DNA of 64,000 nt from Anastatus disparis (lineage: Eukaryota > Arthropoda > Insecta > Hymenoptera > Eupelmidae). The position numbers and the translations under genes were made by a program. Positions 55,930-64,000 of this stretch are shown here, piece after piece. The number at the start of each line of letters is the position of its first letter. The first letter of the stretch is position 1. The notes under the pieces are model-generated. The model worked only from the letters and a program-made list of their open reading frames with translations, did no database searches and was not told the origin of the DNA. Where the stretch lies: NCBI GenBank assembly GCA_017163975.1, contig JAFFSR010000344.1, positions 1,984,001-2,048,000 on the forward strand, read 5' to 3'.

Positions 55930-57807
55930 CTAGCAGTGAATTTTTTGTATTCCCTTGACTCTTTTTGCTTTTTCTTGCCATTCAACTTTTTTCGTTTGTC
56001 GGAAAACTTCTAGTTCTTCTTTGCTTAGGAGAATGTTAATAGATGGAGTGTACAGTAACACATGAGTTGCGAAATACTCTGCATTTCTAATAAATTCTGC
56101 ACTTTGCTTGGACAAATTGTGCACTGTGGCATAATGTTTTACTATACCTCCTATTCCATCTCATGCATTTCTAAACTCGTAAAATTGGTATCTATATTTG
56201 AAATGACTGGCGGCTTTATCCGAAATGATTATGATTTCTTCTAATTCTTGCAGAGTGTGTTAATATTCTCTATAATTAAATTTATAGCCATTAAAGCATG
56301 AGAAGAATCATGTTTCGTATCGTCACAAACTGTGACATAACTGACCGTTGAATTATTTCCAAAATAGCATACCGATGTTAATATGGTTATTTGATTTTTA
56401 CTCCAGTGGTAGCTTTGTACTTCATTTTGTAATTAGACCGTCCAGTTTTCAGCAAAGTCTCCGTGAATGACTAATTGAACTGGCTTTTTTTTAGTAAAAT
56501 TTTTCCCTCTCGAATAGCAATAAGTTGAATTTTTGTAATCATTTTATGAATACTCACGGTGAGAGCATATTTTTTCAATTGTATCAAGAAGTCTTCAATG
56601 ATACTAGTTTTATTAAGTAAATCTGATTTTTCCTAAATACCATAATATATTTTTTTATAGAGATCTTCTTCCGTCAAGGAAATCATTTCTAAATCAATAG
56701 TTTCTCCAATTGGGCATTTTTCACAGTCTTCCAGTACACATTTCATATCATCCTTAGAGCAAAATAAAGAAGAAAATATATTCGATTCAATTTTTGAAAT
56801 GTCATATTTATTGTTTGTATTATAATTTTTTAAAGCTATCAACATAAGTTCTAAATTTTCGCAATAAATACAAAGACATTTATCATTGGGTGGACCCCAT
56901 GTATAACCCACTTTAGTCTCAAGGCATAGAATGTTGATTTGCCGATTTTCTTTTCCATTTGGGGATTTTCTTCTTCAAATAATTGAAACATTTTTGTCAT
57001 GCTTCGCGTAAGAAAGCGCTTAACTTTATAGTTTTAATACCATTTTCTTTTACAGATATTGTATCATTTTTATCTGCATTTTGTCGAGAGCAATCATAAT
57101 CATCGTTTAAATAATACTTTTCGACTTTTAACACAACTTCCCTATCCAAAGAATAGATACTAGAATTCTCAAGCTCTTTATAGACATCTTCATTATTCAC
57201 CAGTGAGCATGCTTGATCAATTATGTACGTAGTTACACCTGGCAGAGCTGATAATAAATATTCTTTTGAAAAATTAGTTGGTATTAGGGTTAATAGCCGC
57301 ACTTTTTCGGAAAAACTTGAACAATTTTTTAAGGCTCTTTTAATATTTTCAAACCATTTATTACATGTTTTACATTCGATGCTTTAATTCGTTTTAGGCA
57401 AATCCGTTATATCATAAAATTTCATCATCTTACTAGCTACTTCAGAATCGAATGCATCATTCATTTCCTTTTTTTTCGAAATGCATACGATTTTTGCATT
57501 TATTTGCAAATTCAAATTATTTGCGGTTTCTTTAAGCTCACCACTTCTCTTGCACCACAATCTCGCCGTCATTAATTTCTTCCGAAGATTGTTGACTGCT
57601 AGAATTAGATCAAGTGGGTGCAGCATTCGTCTCTTCTTTTAAGAATAATTTATAAAATGCAGCGCAAACTTTATTTTCTCTAGATATCAACATCTTTGGA
57701 TACAAGCGCTGCAAAAACTCCGTTACATTGCCCAATTCTCTGAATGGATTTTTAGAGAAATGGTGCATAGCTTTCGTTTGCCTTTTTTTCAAGTCCTTGC
57801 ATTTCAT
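55930..57807 (-). pseudogene. Unrecognised DNA-transposon gene, copy 2
   Basis: In protein order: 57610-57807 (CKDLKKRQTKAMHHFSKNPF), 57384-57626 (LILAVNNLRKKLMTARLWCK), 56997-57302 (LTLIPTNFSKEYLLSALPGV, CSRQNADKNDTISV), 56633-56911 (GYTWGPPNDKCLCIYCENLE, CVLEDCEKCPIGE) and 55930-56124 (LSKQSAEFIRNAEYFATHVL). The C-x-C-x-x-C plus C-x-x-C pattern suggests a zinc-binding part ahead of a later, mostly lost catalytic part. Long TIRs on both sides make it the likely transposase. I cannot name the superfamily. Several frameshifts. Confidence 0.6.
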
Positions 57808-57907
57808 CTAAGCCAGTGATGATGCCATTGTAATTAACTCCAAATCTTTTAATAAAACGAAAAAAAAAGATTATAAAAGTTAGACGATTTGTTTTTCATT
57901 TCGATCT

Positions 57908-57915
57908 CTTCTTAT
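57908..57915. repeat. 8-bp duplication, left
   Basis: TTCTTATC, repeated at 58148-58155. Confidence 0.88.
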
Positions 57916-58147
57916 CTAGGGATCCTCTAGGAAGGGACAAGAAAATGTTTCCGCCATACTGATCTAAACCGGAAAGAAACGGATAAAGTGCTTATAGAAA
58001 ACTTCACGGGTCGTCTTCGTGGGGAATATTTACTGTCTCTTTCTAACATATTACTTTCTTATGTAGTTTCCGGTTTAGAACTCTTGTTTGTAACAGCTAA
58101 TAGAAAACGCAGAACGAGGTTTCCAGTCCCTTTCTAGAGGGTCCTTA
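57916..58147. mobile_element. 232-bp hAT-type MITE
   Basis: TIRs TAGGGATCCTCTAGGAAGGG and TAAGGACCCTCTAGAAAGGG with an exact 8-bp duplication TTCTTATC. The TARGG start and the 8-bp duplication are the hAT pattern. The interior has an inner inverted CGGTTTAGAACT/ATCTAAACCGGA pair. Located upstream of the copy 2 gene. Confidence 0.88.
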
Positions 58148-59639
58148 TTCTTATCTACTGCGATGCGCTATATTGTTAATGAATATGCTTGGGACGCGAC
58201 TTTGCTACCTAGCGGCGGCACGCACCAATTACTTTTAAACTAAATTTCACTCGCAGACGCAAAATTCGAACTGAATAATTAATTATTTATTTTCGAACAC
58301 ATTTTTAAAATTAAAATTGCTATAAGTTTTGTTCTAATTGACCAAAAAAGTTGAGCAATGGCTCATTCTAAAGGTTTTTGCAAACACTAAGAATATACTC
58401 ATAAATAAAACAGTGAACGAATAGTGAAAGAGTATAATTATTGGAAAAGTACATGGTCTTAACATTCTATGATTGAAAAAATTTTTAAATTCATCTATTT
58501 TTATAAACTTGAAATCGTCATATCTTTGGTTCCAATTGATCTAAAAACTTGATCAAAGGTTTATTTTAAAGATTTTTGTTAATATTTTTATTACATTAAT
58601 AATTAAAAGCATAAACTAATCGTATGAAGACCTAGTACTTGAAAGAATGGCTCGATGTGCCATAATATCAATGCTTTAAAATGAAAAATATAAAAAAAAA
58701 CGTTCGAAAATTTATTTAAAAAAAAAATAAGGCAAAATAGCATATTCTCACCCATCTTAGCCCATCCTAAAATTTAGCATTTTTCACGTGTAAAAACATA
58801 AAAATTTCAAAAAAAAAGAAAAAATAGTTTTTGAGAAAATTGCATTTTAATAAACCGTTTTTTCTAGGTTTTTCATGAATAACTCGGAGGGATTAACTCG
58901 CATCGCAAAAATTGGAACGACATTTAAAACTAGAGTGTATTTCTCACATTTAAAAAAAATTCGTCTTGAAAAGTAAAAATGACGGAGATAGAGCATTTTG
59001 AATACAGAGGTCCGTTTTCATTTTTTTACCTTTCATTTTAACATTCAACACAAATCAGGCTATAGCATCGTGAAAAAATTTTTTTAAGCTTTGTTTCGGG
59101 GTCTCCACATCTCCTCTTGAGTATTGGAACACATTCACATAGTTTTCAGCTAAAAAAAATTCGATCCGTGATAGCCTGCATGGCACTTAAAAGAATCAGC
59201 TCAAAGTATAATTCATGAGGGTAACGTTTGAATTTCAATATGTCTGTTCCATTGCATCAAAATCCATTATATTTCTTTAAGCATTTTACTTGAATTTTAT
59301 ATTCAAAATGCGAAAAAACAACTCGAAAAATGTCGAGTGAAACCCTTGCTAAATTCTTTAAAACAATTTTGCATTGGACAATGAATCTTGAAAAGTTATT
59401 AGAAAAATAGCTTCTTTGAAAATTCCGTTTTTTGAGATTTTACAAAATATAGCCATTTTGGAAGGTTCAAAAATATTTCAAGGTCATGACGAAAATTTTT
59501 CCGTGATGTTTGTATATCAATTGCACTTTTTTATAATGATTTGAATTATTGCCATTATGAACAAATTTCAAAAGTTGAAAATTTCTAAATTTTTTACTTT
59601 TTTTCGTGAAAAACACGCCAAATTTTTTTCAAAAGTATT

Positions 59640-59785
59640 ATAGCAAAAAAAGATTCTATCTCATTGTTTTTGAGAAAAGTAAGGAACGCTCAAGTAAAAG
59701 GTTATGGTTGTAATATTATTGCTTGTTTCTTATTTTTCTTAAAAACAATATGATAGAATCTTTTTCTTTTGTGCATAGGTTAGAT
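59640..59785. mobile_element. Hairpin element related to 60299-60440
   Basis: AGATTCTATCTCATTGTTTT with TGAGAAAAGTAAGGAAC pairs with TTTCTTAAAAACAATATGAT plus AGAATCT. It shares TTTTTGAGAAAAGTAAG with the hairpin near 60340, so two members of one small family lie 650 bp apart. Confidence 0.65.
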
Positions 59786-59859
59786 TCAATTGTCAGGGTT
59801 TGGGTAACTGTCTATTGACAAAAGCCACCAAAGCTCGGTGGCATGTGGCTCATTGCTAT

Positions 59860-61159
59860 TAGTCCAGGGGCAAACTACATAAGTCGCGGCCGATCGAGGT
59901 CCTCGATTCTACCCAGGTTTTTTTTATATATTTTGACCTGCTGAATCCAAATTTTTTGGGTAGAAAGTCTAAAAATGACGCATTTAATAATTATTAACAA
60001 TTTTTATAAACAAATTATAGAAATGCGTTTTTTCCAGAAAAAAAAAATTTATCATATTTTTTAGGTAATTTTGAGCAAAAAAGGTTTTCATGAACATATT
60101 GCTAAAATGCACTGAATCGGTAGAAAAAAATCACGATTTTTCAAAACTTTGACAGCTTATAGCTCAGCTTTTACTGCTTTAAGAGCAGGCCGGATTCGCT
60201 GTCCTTGTCTAATTGGCATTTTTGTTATTTACTCAAGTTTTAATCGGTGTATCTTCAAATTAATGGTTGAGCGCAATAGATATTATTATTATGAACATCT
60301 ATGCACAAGAAAAAAATATCTACCGGTTTGTTTTTGAGAAAAGTAAGTAACACCAAAGTAAAAGTTTATGTTTATAATATTTTCGCGTTACTTACTTTTC
60401 TCAAAAACAAACCGGTAGATGTTCTTTTTCTTGTGCATAGATGTTCATAATAATAATATCTATTGCGCTCGACCTTTAATTTGAAGATACACCGAATAAA
60501 ACTTGAGTATATAATAACAAACAACTCAATTGTTACTCGGTCGGTATCAGGTTCTACTCCAGCCTACCGTTAATTTTAACTCATAATAGCTGAAATTGTT
60601 TGTTAAAATGTAAACTTAAAGATTACAGTAGTTGGCGACAGTATTTATGGTGATCGCATTACTCATTTATCGCTCAAAAAGTATTGTTTACAGCTTACCT
60701 ATGTACAGACCCTGGCGTCGCGCGGGTGCGCATAAACGGTACTTTTTAAGCGATAAATGAGTAATGTAATCATTATAAATACTGTAGCCAACTATTGTAA
60801 TCTTTAAGTTTACATTTTAACAAACAATTTGAGCTATTGTAAGTTAAAATTAAAGCAGTAGAAACTGAGCTATAAGCTGTCAAAGTTTTTTCAAACTTTG
60901 CGATTTTTTCTGCCGATTCAGTTTATATTCATAAAAACCTTTTTTTGCTTAAAATTACCTAAAAAATATGATAAAATTTTTTTTTCTGGAAAAAACGCAT
61001 TTCTATAATTTGTTCATAAAAATTGTTAATAATTATTAAGTGTGCCATTTTCAGACTTTTCACAAAAATTTGGATTCAGCAGTTTGAAATACATAAAAAA
61101 ACATGGTTAGAATCGAGGACCTTGATTGGCCATGACTTATGTAGTTTGCCCTTAGACTA
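59860..61159. mobile_element. 1.3-kb foldback element (TAGTCCAGGGGCAAAC ends)
   Basis: Ends TAGTCCAGGGGCAAACTACA and, in complement, TAGTCTAAGGGCAAACTACA. The arms pair over 250-300 bp and more (CGAGGTCCTCGATTCTA, TAATAATTATTAACAATTTT, GACAGCTTATAGCTCAG). A second, inner palindrome at about 60560-60860 surrounds a GC-rich CTGGCGTCGCGCGGGTGCGC loop. A hairpin at 60299-60440 lies within the left part. Non-coding; duplication unresolved. Confidence 0.85.
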
Positions 61160-61210
61160 TATACGCTGTGAAATATCTAAGAGATCGGAGTTAATGCATT
61201 TATTTTCCCT

Positions 61211-63390
61211 TTATTTCCTACTGAAGTACTTCCATCCTCTAGCAAAGCTCGTTAATCTCCTTGGTCCTTTTTCTGCTGCTTTTTCCCGGTGCTCCAGAGA
61301 GCTTTGATCCAAGTTTTCGAGCCTTTTTTCCTCTAGTTCTGGGCAGTGACACAGAAGATGTTGTAAGGTTTTTTCTTTCTTATTGCATTCTTTGCAGTAG
61401 TCGTTCCCGATCTTGCCCACTTGCTTAAGTCTGCCTTTTATAGCACAGTGACCTGTTATTACTCCTGTGGTTATGTTAACTGAGGTTCTTTTATAACTTA
61501 GTAGTTCCTTGGATTTTTTTATCTCGGGCCACAATTTCTTGGATATTTTGCAATAACTGCAAATGTTCTAGTCTGTATGATTTTATCAATGGCTGACTTA
61601 ATCACTTTGATCGATGGCTGCGGGTCCCTGCTCGTTTCCGTACTGTATTTTCCCACTTCCAGCTTTGTCAGTTCATCTGATTTTTGGTTACCTCTCACGT
61701 TTTCGTGTCCGTATCCCAGCAGATCCTGCCTTTACGCATTCATCACAGCGCTTCACGGCAGTTCATCACAGCCTTCGATCTGGTGATTTTAAATGCCAGT
61801 AAGTACTTACAAGTGTAAGGCAGCTTGACTATTCATCTAGATTGTGGTTCTGTTTGCGGTTACTTTACCTTGGGTGTGTCGAATTGCTTTATGATTGCTA
61901 GGACTTCTGCTTGTAGGACAATGCAGTCGTTTTATGAGTTCAGTTTAATCGTTCGTATGAGCCTATGTGAATCTTCGATCACCAGTTCCCTTGAGTAGAT
62001 TTCTGCTCCTGCGCCATATGATGATTTAGAGCCATCCGTGAAAACCGCTTTATCATCATCACTCATTACTCTATCACTTTCCTAGTCTTCTTTCGACGGT
62101 GTCCATGTATTAAGGTGTTCCTTGAAGCTCAGTTAAAACGTCATGTTATCCGTTTGTTGTACTAGTAATGGACCCATTCCTCTATCTTATTTCATCATCT
62201 GTCATATTCTGGCTATCTGCTTACAGTCATTATCCTGTTTCCACAAATTTGAGTCTCTTAATCCGATGGCTCCCTTTGTGGCAATCCCTTTTATAAACAA
62301 ATCTAATGATTAAAGATTAAGAGCTCCATAGTTGTCTGTGGTGTGTTCCTCTTTGCACCAGTTGTACCCGAAGTAGCCACTCTCTGAACTTTATTAAGAC
62401 TCATCCTGTTTATGTATTTATTTATTGCATACCACCATATTAATGCTCCGTATGTGATTATTGGTCTAATTATTGCAGCATACATCCAGTATATTATCTG
62501 CGGCGGTTGACCCCATTCCCTACCGAACATCTTCCTGCATGTAAAATATGCATTTATTCCCTTTTTTTATCCTTTCTCCTACATTCCACTTTCAGAGTAG
62601 CTTCAAGTCCAGGACAACCCTCAGGTATTTTGCCTTTTTAAACAACGTAAGTATGCGTCTTTTAAGTTTCGGCAATTTATTCACTGTAATTTTGTATCTT
62701 CTTGTGAACGGAATTAACTCAGTTTTGTCAGGATTTACTCCCAAAACGTTTTGTTCTGCCCATTTTGCAATTTCTTTTAAATCTGATTTCATGATGTCAC
62801 CGATCACCGTCGCATCTTTGCTTGTAATCATACCACCACGTCGTCTGCATAATAAGCTACTACTTTTTTTTTTGTTCTTAAGTTTTTTGAGGATTCTATT
62901 TACTACTACCAACCACATCAAGGGAGATATCTAACCCCTCAGTAATTTTTCTTCTTGTAGCACCGTTTCCCAATTTCGAATTCATGACTCTGTTTTGCAG
63001 CATTTCCTTCATCCAGTTGATGGTTATACGGTCCATTTTAATCATCTTCAACGCTTGTTTAACAGCCTCAGTTTTGACATCATTTATTCTTCAATATTCA
63101 GGAAGGCACTCAGTATGTACTCTTCCCCTTGAAGGACTTTTTCTATTGTCCACATTACTTTCTGTAATGCACTGTCTACCAATTCGCCTTTAAGATAGGC
63201 ATGTTGCGATGTGCATCTCTTTTTTACTTCTATGGTCTCTTTTATTTGTTGATTCATTTTCCTCTCTAACATCTTTAAAAGGAAAAATGAAAGGTTGATT
63301 GGTCTAAAATCCTTGAGTAATGTGTGGCTAGATTTACCTGCTTCATATTAAAACTGCCTTTACCTCTCCCCACTTTATTGGTATATGGGT
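61211..63390 (-). pseudogene. R1/Jockey-like LINE reverse transcriptase with RNase H tail, degenerate
   Basis: In protein order: a stop-ridden DFRPI-type start near 63310, ERKMNQQIKETIEVKKRCTS, QHAYLKGELVDSALQ and ILSAFLNIE (motif A region) at 63084-63272; LKEIAKWAEQNVLGVNPDKT at 62592-62921; WGQPPQIIYWMYAAIIRPII, TYGALIWW and NKVQRVATSG at 62303-62530; broken RNase H; and GVITGHCAIKGRLKQVGKIG, DYCKECNKKEKTLQHLLCHC at 61211-61534, the Cys/His tail after RNase H. The catalytic Ala-Asp-Asp box is damaged (LLCRRRGG in that place). 5' part absent; the 3' end abuts the foldback element at 61159. Confidence 0.85.
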
Positions 63391-64000
63391 AATTCTTTCA
63401 TACTTTTAAAAATCATGTTACTGCGTCATTTCTCCTAAATATGAGATAGCACATCTTGTTAGCAAATGTTCACTGATTTATTGAGTTATTAGAAACTAAT
63501 TTTGTTATATTTTTAATGATAATTAGACGTGTCATTTTATGGCGGATGGGGAAAAGAGGTTTTTTTTTTGAAATTCAAATGTTACCAGGCCATGTAAAAT
63601 GATAAATTATCGCTATAAAAAAAATGACTACTGCTTTTTTGATTTGAAATTCACACCAAAGCTTTATCTATACACATACTTTTGGAAAATCAAGAGCATG
63701 GGTGTGTGCCTGTTAACAAAAGTACTTTCTGAAAGGTTATTAAAATGTTACCAAAAATTTATATATTTTACTTTTTTCTGGAAAATACGATGCTGTAAAA
63801 AAGACTATTCAGCGGTGAAATTTTAAACTACATCAAAAGGTAATATTTAAAATCACAAAGAGAAATTTTTTTATTAGGAACGTGTGCCTAGTGTAGATAA
63901 AGTTCTTTGTTCGTTTGAAATTATACTTAAAAAACGTGACTCACTTTTGAAAATAGGTTTTTATCCACTAATATGAAAACCTAAGCTTTGATTCACCTTT
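63391..64000. other. AT-rich window end, nothing recognised
   Basis: A 75-aa frame at 63599-63826 is Tyr/Phe/Lys-rich with no motif and is not supported as a gene. Confidence 0.4.

Larger units (their letters stand above)
55021..59105. mobile_element. 4.1-kb DNA transposon with long TIRs, copy 2
   Basis: Ends GAGACCCCGAAATACGGC and the complement of GAGACCCCGAAACAAAGC. The inverted arms (55021 to about 55860, and about 58290 to 59105) are about 800 bp each and share blocks such as GGCAAAATAGCATATTCTC-type and TTTTCATGAATAACTCGGAG-type sequence. They enclose one minus-strand gene. Duplication not resolved. Confidence 0.8.
52240..59818 (-). mobile_element. piggyBac-like element carrying a nested transposon
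   Basis: The outer inverted repeats (52240 on, and 59400-59818) enclose the piggyBac-like gene and the whole copy 2 transposon. Simplest reading: copy 2 inserted into the piggyBac-like element between its gene and its right end. A TTAA at both edges is not clearly visible, so the outer borders are tentative. Confidence 0.5.

Noticed and set aside
62548..63193. Plus-strand ORFs opposite the LINE
   Set aside because: Antisense of recognised reverse transcriptase segments.

Overview
The window looks like a transposon-dense stretch of an arthropod genome, most likely an insect. Spliceosomal introns, very AT-rich intergenic DNA, Gypsy, R1/Jockey-like, piggyBac-like and Maverick/Polinton remnants, and many foldback or MITE-type elements all point that way. 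I cannot name the species. No tRNA, rRNA or CRISPR is visible. Almost every coding region is derived from a mobile element and is broken by stops or frameshifts.

Layout. 1-3551: a near-perfect palindrome of at least 3.55 kb, cut by the left window edge, with smaller TIR elements nested symmetrically in both arms. 4566-4875: a 310-bp TIR element. 5688-11332: a GC-richer island with two spliced plus-strand genes, a JmjC plus zinc-finger protein and a RING-finger protein, each broken only by in-frame TGA codons. Between them lies an unrecognised minus-strand ORF with a second degenerate copy beside it. 12320-19980: a minus-strand Gypsy/Ty3 retrotransposon coding region whose pol carries an OTU-type cysteine protease domain between RNase H and integrase.

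21072-42091: a 21.0-kb degenerate Maverick/Polinton, bounded by TIRs and a 6-bp target duplication with one mismatch (TTCGCT/TTCGCA). A protein-primed-type family B DNA polymerase lies on the minus strand at the left. The packaging ATPase C-terminus, a minor GG-LPLL protein, the major capsid protein, a conserved unknown ORF and an adenain-type protease lie on the plus strand at the right. No integrase is visible. Its centre holds foreign pieces: a C2H2 zinc-finger gene split by a foldback element, a MITE, and a Helitron/Pif1-type helicase. A 2.4-kb TIR transposon with a 10-bp duplication sits just before the protease. A small five-exon gene with a satellite-filled intron ends the right side.

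42358-47712: a candidate solo LTR, hairpin elements, AT repeats, a CAGA-tailed non-LTR end and a second copy of the satellite block. 47710-59105: two relatives of one unrecognised DNA transposon gene, both on the minus strand. The second copy, with about 0.8-kb TIRs, is apparently nested in a piggyBac-like element. Small MITEs with exact 8-bp duplications date some insertions. 59860-61159: a 1.3-kb foldback element. 61211-63390: a minus-strand R1/Jockey-like LINE remnant. The rest is AT-rich DNA without recognisable genes.

The best candidates for something new are the OTU-bearing Gypsy pol, the JmjC/RING gene pair, the unexplained small gene at 38847-41206, and the layered nesting inside the Polinton.
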